Source: Fulvivirga lutimaris (GTDB lineage Bacteria > Bacteroidota > Bacteroidia > Cytophagales > Cyclobacteriaceae). Taken from it: 41,216 nucleotides of DNA. Below are positions 25,361-33,613 of this stretch, piece after piece. The translations under genes were made by a program, and so were the position numbers. The DNA is taken from the NCBI RefSeq assembly GCF_009711525.1, contig NZ_SMLV01000415.1, positions 1 through 41,216 of the forward strand, in the 5' to 3' direction. The notes beneath the pieces were generated by a model, which worked only from the letters and a program-made list of their open reading frames with translations, did not search any database and was not told the DNA's origin. Each line of letters begins with the position of its first letter. The stretch's first letter is position 1.

Positions 25361-25386
25361 TGCCTTTATAAAATAATATTCAAAGC

Positions 25387-26676
25387 ATGAATATACTCGT
25401 CTTAGGAAGTGGCGGTCGTGAACATACACTGGCCTGGAAAATATCTCAAAGTTTTAATTGCACTCAAGTTTTTGTTGCTCCGGGTAATGCGGGCACAGAC
25501 CTTATAGCTATAAATGTTGACATTAGCGTTAATGACTTTTCAGCTATTGGTGAGTTTGTTCTGGAAAATGAAATTGACCTAGTGGTTGTTGGCCCAGAGG
25601 ACCCTTTGGTAAATGGCATCAGAGACTTTTTTGAAGCAAACGAGAAACTGAAGAGTATAAATTTAGTCGGCCCTGGTAAAGTGGGTGCTCAACTTGAGGG
25701 GAGTAAAGATTTCAGCAAAATCTTTATGCAAAAACATGGAGTACCTACCGCTGAGGCTCAAACTTTTAGTGCAGACACCATAGATCAGGGGTATACATAT
25801 CTTGAAGGTTGCGATATGCCAATAGTGCTTAAGGCAGATGGACTAGCGGCGGGCAAGGGTGTGGTGATCGCTCAGAGTATAGAGGAGGCTAAGGACACAT
25901 TGAAGTCTATGCTGCTGGATAAGCAGTTTGGGGATGCCAGTTCCAAAGTGCTAATTGAGCAATACCTGGATGGTATAGAACTATCCGTTTTTGTGCTGAC
26001 TGACGGTAAAGATTATGTTGTCCTTCCTGAAGCAAAAGATTATAAAAGAATAGGTGAAGGAGATACCGGCCTAAATACTGGTGGTATGGGGGCTGTTTCG
26101 CCAGTTAAATTTGCCGACAAGGCCTTTATGGACAAGGTAGAGGAGAAAGTAATTAAACCAACTGTCGATGGACTGAAGGCTGATAATATAGATTACAAGG
26201 GATTCATTTTCATCGGATTGATGAACGTAGGTGGAGAGCCCTATGTAATCGAATACAATGTAAGAATGGGTGACCCTGAAACACAGGTTGTTATACCAAG
26301 AATCCAGAGTGATATTGTTGATATGCTATTGGCAGCTGCTGAGGGCACTTTAGGTGATTATAAACTAGAGATTGGTGAGTTTAATGTTGCTGGAGTAGTC
26401 TTGGTTTCTGGCGGGTATCCTGGCTCATATGAAAAGGGAAAATCGATTCAGGGACTTGCTGATGTTACGAATTCATTGGTTATCCATGCAGGAACAACGC
26501 AGGAAGATTATGAAGTGTTGACCAATGGAGGGCGTGTGCTAACCATCATTGGGCGAGGTGATGATATGGAAGCTGCAATATCTAATGCCTATAAAGACGT
26601 AAATTCTATTAAGTGGGATGGTATGTATTATAGAAAAGACATTGGAAAAGATATTTTAGCTCCCCGAATATTTTAG
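25387..26676 (+). CDS. purD: phosphoribosylamine-glycine ligase
   Basis: ATP-grasp enzyme of purine synthesis that joins glycine to phosphoribosylamine. The 429-residue protein starts MNILVLGSGGREHTLAWK, the conserved PurD N terminus. The family signatures VVGPEDPLVNG, GSKDFSKIFMQKHGVPTAEA, VLKADGLAAGKGVVIA and NVRMGDPETQVV are present in order, and the C-terminal GRVLTIIGRGDDMEAAI segment closes the fold. It is the only purine gene in the window. It has its own -7 box and is followed by the RicT-like gene after 46 bases. Confidence 0.97.
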   Translation: MNILVLGSGGREHTLAWKISQSFNCTQVFVAPGNAGTDLIAINVDISVNDFSAIGEFVLENEIDLVVVGPEDPLVNGIRDFFEANEKLKSINLVGPGKVGAQLEGSKDFSKIFMQKHGVPTAEAQTFSADTIDQGYTYLEGCDMPIVLKADGLAAGKGVVIAQSIEEAKDTLKSMLLDKQFGDASSKVLIEQYLDGIELSVFVLTDGKDYVVLPEAKDYKRIGEGDTGLNTGGMGAVSPVKFADKAFMDKVEEKVIKPTVDGLKADNIDYKGFIFIGLMNVGGEPYVIEYNVRMGDPETQVVIPRIQSDIVDMLLAAAEGTLGDYKLEIGEFNVAGVVLVSGGYPGSYEKGKSIQGLADVTNSLVIHAGTTQEDYEVLTNGGRVLTIIGRGDDMEAAISNAYKDVNSIKWDGMYYRKDIGKDILAPRIF

Positions 26677-26722
26677 ACTCTTGAATTATTTATCTTTATT
26701 GTAGATGAAAATTTACTAAGCG

Positions 26723-27874
26723 ATGGGATGCGGAACGTGTAGTTCAGGTGGCAGTAAAGTCTCCGGTTGTAATAACAACGGTGGGTGTGCAACTGGTGGA
26801 TGCAATAAGATGAATGTTTTTGACTGGCTCTCCAATATGGATGTGCCTGTTATAGATAAATTTGATGTTGTTGAAGTCCGTTTTAAAGGCGGCCACAAGG
26901 ACTTTTTTAGAAATACAGAAAATCTGGAACTCACCACTGGTGATGCAATAGTGGTAGATGTGCCTAATGGACACCATTTGGGGCATGTGTCGCTACAAGG
27001 GGAGTTAGTGCGTCTTCAGATGCAGAAGAAAAAGGTAAAGAACAACGAGGACATTAAGAAAATTTACCGAATCGCTCACCAAAAAGATCAGGAAAAATAC
27101 GAAGAGGTAAAGAAGCGTGAAATGCCAACGCTCTATCGTGCTCGTCAAATTATAGATGATTTAAAGCTTGAAATGAAACTGTCTGATGTTGAATATCAGG
27201 CTGACAATTCAAAAGCTACATTCTTCTACTCTGCTGAAGACAGAGTGGACTTTAGAGAATTAATAAAATTACTTGCCGGGGAATTCCGCATCCGAGTTGA
27301 AATGCGTCAGATAAGCTTAAGACAAGAAGCCGGAAGATTAGGAGGAATTGGTTCTTGCGGCAGAGAATTATGTTGCTCAACATGGTTATTTGATTTTAAA
27401 AGTGTGAGCACCAGTGCTGCACGTTATCAAAACCTTTCTTTGAATCCAAGCAAGCTTTCAGGTCAGTGTGGTAGATTGAAATGCTGTCTTAACTATGAGC
27501 TGGATACTTACATCGATGCCCTAGAAGACATTCCAAAGGTTGAGAAACCCTTACTTACAGAACAAGGTGTTGCTAAGCTTCAAAAGACAGATATTTTCAG
27601 AAAAATAATGTGGTTTGGCTATGATGACGAAAACACATGGTTCCCTATTGAAGCCAAGCGCGTTAAGGAAATTATCAAGCTCAACAAGGCTGGTAAAAAA
27701 CCATCATCACTTCAAGAGGATAATGTACCTGTAAAAGAAGAAGTAACAATCAATAGTGATCTGGAGAGAATGGATAAGAAATACTCCACCAACACTAAAA
27801 AGAAGAAAAGAAGAAAAGGGAAAAAGAGATTTCCTAAAAACCGCAATCAAGACAGGAAGAATAAGCCATCATGA
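26723..27874 (+). CDS. PSP1-domain protein, RicT/YaaT-like
   Basis: A 383-residue protein with the PSP1 C-terminal domain. In Bacillus, the homologue RicT (YaaT) forms a complex with RicA and RicF that holds Fe-S clusters and helps RNase Y-dependent mRNA maturation; Bacteroidota homologues are uncharacterised. The core is recognised by VRFKGGHKDFF-like sequence near 55, FFYSAEDRVDFRELIKLLA near 170 and LGGIGSCGRELCCSTWL followed by SGQCGRLKCCLNYE near 210-255. The N terminus has a glycine/cysteine-rich segment with Cys3, 6, 16, 22 and 27 not expected in the Bacillus protein. The C-terminal 50 residues are very basic. The stop overlaps the gldH start by four bases (ATGA). Confidence 0.88.
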   Translation: MGCGTCSSGGSKVSGCNNNGGCATGGCNKMNVFDWLSNMDVPVIDKFDVVEVRFKGGHKDFFRNTENLELTTGDAIVVDVPNGHHLGHVSLQGELVRLQMQKKKVKNNEDIKKIYRIAHQKDQEKYEEVKKREMPTLYRARQIIDDLKLEMKLSDVEYQADNSKATFFYSAEDRVDFRELIKLLAGEFRIRVEMRQISLRQEAGRLGGIGSCGRELCCSTWLFDFKSVSTSAARYQNLSLNPSKLSGQCGRLKCCLNYELDTYIDALEDIPKVEKPLLTEQGVAKLQKTDIFRKIMWFGYDDENTWFPIEAKRVKEIIKLNKAGKKPSSLQEDNVPVKEEVTINSDLERMDKKYSTNTKKKKRRKGKKRFPKNRNQDRKNKPS

Positions 27875-28341
27875 GATTAGTTTTAGCAGCAGTAATTTTC
27901 ACTTTTCTTGCAAGTTGTGATGATTCTCGAGTGTATGAAGAGAATCTGGATGTAGCGAATAAAATTTGGATAGCAGATTCAGCAAAGATTTTTCAGTTTA
28001 ACATAAAAGATGCTGACAAGAGGTATAACCTATATTTTAATCTTAGAAATACTGTAGCCTACCCCTACGAAAACATATATGTGACTTATACACTAAGAGA
28101 CACATTGGATAACCAGCTTAAAAAGGAGTTGGTTAATTTCAATTTGTTCGATCCTAAAACCGGTGAGCCTTTTGGTTCAGGTTTGGGAGATGTATTTGAT
28201 CACCAACTACCGATATTGAATAATTATAAATTTGATCATACCGGACCTTTTGTCTTTCATCTGCAGCAGTATATGCGGATGGATTCATTGCCTGAAATAA
28301 TATCTGCAGGCTTGAGAGTAGAGCAGGCAATAAATGAGTAA
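27871..28341 (+). CDS. gldH: gliding motility lipoprotein GldH
   Basis: A 156-residue lipoprotein: signal MRLVLAAVIFTFLAS and a lipobox Cys16. The mature part matches the GldH pattern as I know it: VYEENLDVANKIWIADS near the start, a central YNLYFNLRNTVAYPYENIYV beta segment, LFDPKTGEPFGSGLGDVFDH, and the end FVFHLQQYMRMDSLPEI. GldH is required for gliding in Flavobacterium johnsoniae, probably through the type IX secretion and gliding machinery, although many non-gliders also carry it. It is translationally coupled to the RicT-like gene, an arrangement I recall from other Bacteroidota. Confidence 0.9.
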   Translation: MRLVLAAVIFTFLASCDDSRVYEENLDVANKIWIADSAKIFQFNIKDADKRYNLYFNLRNTVAYPYENIYVTYTLRDTLDNQLKKELVNFNLFDPKTGEPFGSGLGDVFDHQLPILNNYKFDHTGPFVFHLQQYMRMDSLPEIISAGLRVEQAINE

Positions 28342-28359
28342 TCTGGTGATCTTTTACTT

Positions 28360-29700
28360 ATGAAAATAATAATTGCAGGAGCGGGCGATGTAGGTTTTCA
28401 TTTGGCTAAACTATTAGCCAATGAAGGTCATGATATTGTCTTGGTTGACAGGGATGGCTTGCGCCTAAAACAAGCTTCTTCTTCCTTGGATGTTAGCATT
28501 GTAAAAGGTAATTCTACTTCATACAAAGTTCTTGAGGAGGCAGATATTAAAAATTCAGACTTACTAATAGCCGTAACCTCATCAGAAGAGGCAAACCTCA
28601 CAACCTCAATGATAGGTAAGCACTTAGGCGCCAAACAGACCATTGCAAGAATTCAAAATGTTGAGTACCTGCTCAATAAAGAAAAGCTTGATCTTAAAGA
28701 TTTAGGAATTGACGAGATTATTTCACCGGAGTCTCTAGCTGCTAAGGAGATAAAAAGGCTTCTTAAGGAAGTTGCTATCACTGATACTTTCGATTTTGAT
28801 GAAGGAAAACTTTCACTTCTTGGTGTAATCATCGATGAAACTAGTAAGTTAAAAGGCAAGTCATTAATGGAAATGGCGCACCTAAACCCTTCACAAAATT
28901 TCCTGACCGTAGCCATTCTTAGAAACAATCAGACTATTATTCCTCATGGTGATAATGTCTTTCAAGAGGGTGATCATGCCTATTTTATCTCTCAGCCGGA
29001 CGGTATTGATGAAGTTTTGGCATTATCAGGCAAGGTGAAGCAGGAGATTAAGAATGTAATGATTCTTGGTGGTAGTAAGGTTGGTTTTCATGCCGCTAAG
29101 AGCCTAAGTAGAAAATTTAATGTTAAGCTGATCGAAAGTGACAAAGACAAGTGCTTTGAATTAGCTGACCAGCTTAAAAATGTAATGGTCATCAATGGGG
29201 ATGGCCGTGATGTTGAATTACTGGAAGAAGAGGGTATTGATGATATGGATGCTTTTATTGCCGTTACAGGTAATTCGGAGACCAATATCATCTCATGTCT
29301 TGTAGCAAAAAATCATAGTGTTAAAAAGACCATCTCATTGGTTGAAAATATTGACTATATCCATTTGTCGCAGAATATTGGTGTTGATACTATGATCAAC
29401 AAAAAGTTGATTGCGGCTAACTTTATATTCAGGTATGTACGTCAGGGGGAGATTATCTCATTGACTAGTATCCATGGTGTGGATGCTGAGATATTGGAAT
29501 TCATTGTAAAAGCAGGTTCAAAAATTACTCAGGCAGAGATTAAATACTTAGAATTCCCCAAAGGGGCAATTATCGGTGGTGTAGTGAGAAATGGTGTTGG
29601 TTATACCACCATGGGTAATTTCCAATTCAGACCTAAAGACAGAGCTGTCGTGTTATGCCGTCTGGAGTGCATAAAAACAGTGGAGGAGTTTTTCAAGTAA
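28360..29700 (+). CDS. trkA: Trk potassium system NAD-binding subunit TrkA
   Basis: Peripheral regulatory subunit of the Trk potassium transporter at the inner membrane. The 446-residue protein has the tandem RCK layout: first nucleotide-binding fold with GAGDVGFHLAKLLANEGHD at about 6-24 and the acidic end LVDRD, first TrkA-C at about 140-220, second fold with GGSKVGFHAAKSL near 231 and KLIESDKDKCFELA, and second TrkA-C at about 365-446. It is followed by trkH after 38 bases, so subunits are made together. It follows gldH after 18 bases, possibly on the same message. Confidence 0.96.
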   Translation: MKIIIAGAGDVGFHLAKLLANEGHDIVLVDRDGLRLKQASSSLDVSIVKGNSTSYKVLEEADIKNSDLLIAVTSSEEANLTTSMIGKHLGAKQTIARIQNVEYLLNKEKLDLKDLGIDEIISPESLAAKEIKRLLKEVAITDTFDFDEGKLSLLGVIIDETSKLKGKSLMEMAHLNPSQNFLTVAILRNNQTIIPHGDNVFQEGDHAYFISQPDGIDEVLALSGKVKQEIKNVMILGGSKVGFHAAKSLSRKFNVKLIESDKDKCFELADQLKNVMVINGDGRDVELLEEEGIDDMDAFIAVTGNSETNIISCLVAKNHSVKKTISLVENIDYIHLSQNIGVDTMINKKLIAANFIFRYVRQGEIISLTSIHGVDAEILEFIVKAGSKITQAEIKYLEFPKGAIIGGVVRNGVGYTTMGNFQFRPKDRAVVLCRLECIKTVEEFFK

Positions 29701-29738
29701 ACTAAATTTGATACTTTCGAAGATTATCAAAGCACTGG

Positions 29739-31193
29739 ATGAGATTTAACTTCAAACAAATTGCCAGTTTTTCGGGTTTACTTCTCATTATCAATGGCAT
29801 TTTCATGTTCTTGTGTTTGCCATTCTCCATATATTATGATGAACCAATCTACCCCTTAGGCCTATCAGGTCTTATTACGCTTTTAACAGGTGCCACAATT
29901 TGGTTCATTAATAGAAAAAACGAGAATAAAGAACTAAAGAAAAAGGATGGTTATCTGGTCGTGATTGTTGGCTGGTTAACTATGTCAATGTTCGGTACAA
30001 TGCCTTTTTTACTATCTGGTGAGATTTCAAATTTTACAGATGCATTTTTTGAAACCATTTCAGGATTCACAACTACAGGGGCATCCATTCTAACAGATAT
30101 AGAGAGTGTTTCGAAAGGCATTTTATTTTGGCGCAGTCTTACCCAGTGGATTGGTGGAATGGGAATTATAGTTTTGGCAGTGGCCATATTACCAATCTTG
30201 GGAATTGGAGGTATGCAGCTCTTTATTGCTGAAGCTCCCGGCCTATCACCAGATAAAATGAAGCCTAGAATTAAAGAGGTGGCCAAGCGACTTTGGTTCA
30301 TTTATATTGGTTTGACCATGCTCGAAATGGTATTATTGATGTTTGGAGGTATGAATTTTTATGATGCCATTAACCACGCTTTAACTACAATGGCTACTGG
30401 AGGCTTCTCTACTAAAAATGACAGCGTGGCTCACTTTGATTCTGCATATATTCAATATGTTATAACCTTCTTCATGTTTTTAGCGGGGACCAATTTCACT
30501 ATTACTTATTATGGGCTAAAAGGAAAGTTTGCCAAAGCCTGGTCAAATGAGGAGTTTAGGAATTATGTTATCCTTATTATTCTACTTTCGGTATGTATAT
30601 CATTTTTTGTCTTCTCTTCAAAATGGGAAGGTTTCGAAAAATCATTTAGAGATTCAATGTTTCAGGTTGTATCCATCATTACAACCACGGGCTTTGTATC
30701 AGCAGATTATACCGCATGGGCACCATTTTTAACTATTATCTTCTTTCTACTCATGTTTGTTGGGGCTTCAGCTGGCTCTACTGCTGGTGGAGTAAAGATT
30801 ATAAGACATACGCTCTTGTTTAAGAATAGCTTTCTTGAAATGAAGCGTCAGCTTCACCCTTCAGCAGTCATACCAGTACGACTCAATAGTCAGGCGGTAA
30901 GTAGAGATATTACTTATAATGTGCTGGCCTTTGTTATGATTTATTTACTCATTTATGGTGTGGGTGTGTTTTTGATATCATTCACAGGTGTTGATTTTGA
31001 TACTGCTTTAGGTGCCGTGGCTACTTGCCTGGGTAATATTGGCCCTGGATTAGGAAGTGTAGGACCAGTAAATAATTTTGCACACATCACACCATTTGGT
31101 AAGTGGTTATTAGCTTTTCTGATGCTACTAGGTAGACTAGAACTTTTTACTGTATTGATGCTTTTTAATCCTAATTTCTGGAAGAAATACTAG
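29739..31193 (+). CDS. trkH: Trk potassium system transmembrane subunit TrkH
   Basis: Pore-forming potassium translocating subunit, 484 residues, with about ten membrane helices arranged as four pseudo-repeats. The selectivity-filter loops are visible as GFTTTGASIL (about 109-118), TTMATGGFST (about 217-226), TTTGFVSADY (about 318-327) and CLGNIGPGLGSVGP (about 431-444); the middle part STAGGVKIIRH near 350 is the conserved intramembrane gate loop. It works with TrkA, encoded just upstream. The next ORF, a 54-residue membrane protein, starts two bases after its stop. Confidence 0.96.
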   Translation: MRFNFKQIASFSGLLLIINGIFMFLCLPFSIYYDEPIYPLGLSGLITLLTGATIWFINRKNENKELKKKDGYLVVIVGWLTMSMFGTMPFLLSGEISNFTDAFFETISGFTTTGASILTDIESVSKGILFWRSLTQWIGGMGIIVLAVAILPILGIGGMQLFIAEAPGLSPDKMKPRIKEVAKRLWFIYIGLTMLEMVLLMFGGMNFYDAINHALTTMATGGFSTKNDSVAHFDSAYIQYVITFFMFLAGTNFTITYYGLKGKFAKAWSNEEFRNYVILIILLSVCISFFVFSSKWEGFEKSFRDSMFQVVSIITTTGFVSADYTAWAPFLTIIFFLLMFVGASAGSTAGGVKIIRHTLLFKNSFLEMKRQLHPSAVIPVRLNSQAVSRDITYNVLAFVMIYLLIYGVGVFLISFTGVDFDTALGAVATCLGNIGPGLGSVGPVNNFAHITPFGKWLLAFLMLLGRLELFTVLMLFNPNFWKKY

Positions 31194-31195
31194 AG

Positions 31196-31360
31196 ATGAA
31201 ACATCTTATAATTACAACTCAGGTTGCTGCTGTTATTTATTTACTCCTAGATCTTTTTGAGGTGGTGAATTATCCTGTGTTAAGAGTAGCGGCTTATAGT
31301 GTTATTATCTTAGCACTTGTTTATACACTTGTAATAGCTTCTCGGAAGAATCAAGCCTAG
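31196..31360 (+). CDS. 54-residue two-span membrane protein after trkH
   Basis: The ATG at 31196 starts two bases after the trkH stop and the frame runs to TAG at 31358-31360. The product is MKHLIITTQVAAVIYLLLDL, then FEVVNYPVLR, then a second hydrophobic segment VAAYSVIILALVYTLVIAS and the basic tail RKNQA. Two membrane spans with a short loop, a positive tail and immediate coupling to trkH make a real gene likely. It may be a small accessory subunit of the Trk transporter, as KdpF is for Kdp, but that is inference by analogy. It is too short to place in a known family by eye. Confidence 0.68.
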   Translation: MKHLIITTQVAAVIYLLLDLFEVVNYPVLRVAAYSVIILALVYTLVIASRKNQA

Positions 31361-31407
31361 AATACTACAATTCGGGCATTTGCTATCGGCTAATTTCACT
31401 TCAAATT

Positions 31408-32685
31408 TTAACCCACAAGTATTTCTTTCAAAGCTTCATAATCATTTGCAATGGGAATACTCACCTTGGTCTTGTCTAAATAGGCGGCTAGCCTCTCCGG
31501 AATTTCAACTTCCCCAATTACCTCATTAACGGTATCGAGGAACTTAGCCGGATGGGCAGTTTCCAGAAACACTCCAATGCAATCATGATTTTTCATATAA
31601 CTCTTCAATCCAAGATAACCAACGGCACCATGAGGATCTAAAATGTAGCCTTTCTCATCAAACACTTTTTTCATAGCGGTTTTAGTCTCACCATCAAGAA
31701 AACTATAGCCAGTGATGTCTTTGGTGATGCCGTCCCACGATTGTTGATACAGTTCCGTCATGCGGCCGAAGTTGCTCGGGTTGCCCACGTCCATGGCATT
31801 AGAGATGGTTTGAACAGAAGGCCTTGGTTTGAATTTGTTCTCATTCAGGTATTGCGGGACAATATCATTGGCATTTGAAGAGGCCACAAAACCTTTAATA
31901 CCAAGACCCATAGCTTTGGCTAATAAACCTGCTGTCAAATTTCCATAGTTACCACTAGGTACAGAAAAAACAATTTTCTGATCTGTTGGTAATTGCTTCA
32001 TTGCCCAGAAATAGTAAAATGATTGTGGGATAAGCCTGGCGATATTAATAGAATTAGCAGAGGTTAATTTTATCGATTCGTTTAATTCCTTATCCAGAAA
32101 GGCAGTTTTCACCAACGCCTGGCAATCATCAAAAGTGCCATCAACTTCTAATGCAGTAATATTTTGCCCTAGAGTAGTAAGCTGTTGCTCTTGCAAATGA
32201 CTCACTTTACCTTTTGGGTAAAGAATAACTACGTCAACATTGGGCACACCTAAAAAACCATTGGCCACTGCACTTCCGGTATCACCAGAAGTGGCCACTA
32301 AAACGGTAACTTTTTCATCAGAAAACTGACTTAAGCAGCGCGCAAGGAAACGGGCACCTACATCTTTAAAAGCACAAGTAGGGCCATGAAAAAGCTCCAA
32401 ACTATAAACATTGTCTTCTACCCTTACTACAGGGATGTCAAAATTTAAGGTCTCTGTAACAATCTCTTCCAGGTCGTTTTTTGAAATATCATCACCAACA
32501 AATGGATAGGCTACTTCTAGTCCAATCTCATGAATACTCTTATCATTAAGATTAGCGAAAAACTGCTCTGAGAGTTGTGGAATGTACTCAGGCATAAAAA
32601 GACCATTGTCCTCAGGTAATCCCTTTATCACCGCTTCTTTGAATGAAACAGACTCTACAGATCTTTTGGTACTATAAAATTTCAT
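31408..32685 (-). CDS. thrC: threonine synthase
   Basis: Pyridoxal-phosphate enzyme converting O-phosphohomoserine to threonine. The 425-residue protein starts with MKFYSTKRSVESVSFKEAV, shows the Schiff-base lysine K107 in FHGPTCAFKDVGARF, the phosphate-binding VATSGDTGSAVANGF, the PSGNYGNLTAG loop and the C-terminal FLETAHPAKF, all typical of the class I short form found in Bacteroidota and enterics. It is the last gene of the thr operon; its start overlaps the thrB end by 14 bases. It converges on trkH and the 54-residue gene with 47 bases between, where I see no clear terminator. Confidence 0.97.
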   Translation of the reverse strand: MKFYSTKRSVESVSFKEAVIKGLPEDNGLFMPEYIPQLSEQFFANLNDKSIHEIGLEVAYPFVGDDISKNDLEEIVTETLNFDIPVVRVEDNVYSLELFHGPTCAFKDVGARFLARCLSQFSDEKVTVLVATSGDTGSAVANGFLGVPNVDVVILYPKGKVSHLQEQQLTTLGQNITALEVDGTFDDCQALVKTAFLDKELNESIKLTSANSINIARLIPQSFYYFWAMKQLPTDQKIVFSVPSGNYGNLTAGLLAKAMGLGIKGFVASSNANDIVPQYLNENKFKPRPSVQTISNAMDVGNPSNFGRMTELYQQSWDGITKDITGYSFLDGETKTAMKKVFDEKGYILDPHGAVGYLGLKSYMKNHDCIGVFLETAHPAKFLDTVNEVIGEVEIPERLAAYLDKTKVSIPIANDYEALKEILVG

Positions 32686-33613
32686 ACGATGGTTCTAATG
32701 TTTTACATCCTTTCGGATTGATTTGAGAAATGTGGATATCATGATTGATGTCCAATTGATTATAAATGCCTTTAAAGGCAGCTCCTATTTTATCGGCAAC
32801 TGATTTGTTTTCACAAAGGGCAAAAACTGATGGCCCTGAACCTGATATGCTACAGCCCAAAGCACCATTATTTTTGGCAGCTTCTTTCAGAGTTTCAAAA
32901 CCTGGGATTAGCATCGACCGAATGGGTTCAACAATCAAATCTTCCAATGATCTGCTAATAAGATCAAAGTCACTACTTGCCAGACCCGATACAAAGCCTG
33001 CCAGGTTTCCCCACTGTGCCACCGCCAGCTCCAGGGAAATTTCCTTTTTCAACATTTTCTTTGAGTCGGAAGTTTTCACCTCGATATGTGGGTGCACGGC
33101 TGTTACATAAAGTGATGTTGGGTATGAGAGCTTGATCACATCCAATGGATTATAACTACGCACTAATGTAAAACCACCAAGCAATGAAGGAGCAACATTA
33201 TCTGCATGGGCTTTGCCAGAAGAAGCGGTTTCTCCGGCCATAGCAAAAGGCACCAATTCCAATTTGGTCAATGGCTGGCCAAGTAATTCATTCACACCAT
33301 ACACAGCGCCTGCCGCACTTGAGGCACTTGACCCCAGTCCACTACCAGCTTTTACATTTTTATGGATATTTATGGTCACACCTTTTTTAGACTTCAAATG
33401 ATTTAGCAAGGCTCTTGCAGCCACGCCCGCTACATTGATCTCAGGATCAGTTGGTAAATCAGGATCAGACATAGAAATCTTAATGACACCAGAGTCATTC
33501 AGTGTTAATTCCATATAGTCGCCAATATTGTCGAGGGCTAGTCCTAATACATCATAGCCAGGGCCAACATTGGCCACTGTAGCTGGTGCAAATATTTTTA
33601 TAGACTTATCCAT
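32672..33613 (-). CDS. thrB: homoserine kinase
   Basis: GHMP-family kinase that phosphorylates homoserine for threonine synthase. The 313-residue protein has the N-terminal IFAPATVANVGPGYDVLGLA, the ATP-binding loop KAGSGLGSSASSAAGAV at about 86-102, and the third GHMP motif GCSISGSGPSVFALCE near 260. Length and motifs fit ThrB. It overlaps thrA upstream by eight bases and thrC downstream by 14 bases, so the three genes are tightly coupled for balanced translation. Confidence 0.97.
   Translation of the reverse strand: MDKSIKIFAPATVANVGPGYDVLGLALDNIGDYMELTLNDSGVIKISMSDPDLPTDPEINVAGVAARALLNHLKSKKGVTINIHKNVKAGSGLGSSASSAAGAVYGVNELLGQPLTKLELVPFAMAGETASSGKAHADNVAPSLLGGFTLVRSYNPLDVIKLSYPTSLYVTAVHPHIEVKTSDSKKMLKKEISLELAVAQWGNLAGFVSGLASSDFDLISRSLEDLIVEPIRSMLIPGFETLKEAAKNNGALGCSISGSGPSVFALCENKSVADKIGAAFKGIYNQLDINHDIHISQINPKGCKTLEPSYEIL

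Noticed and set aside
29951-30301. 116-codon minus-strand frame inside trkH
   Set aside because: Antisense of the conserved TrkH pore region; composition is typical of reverse-strand shadows.
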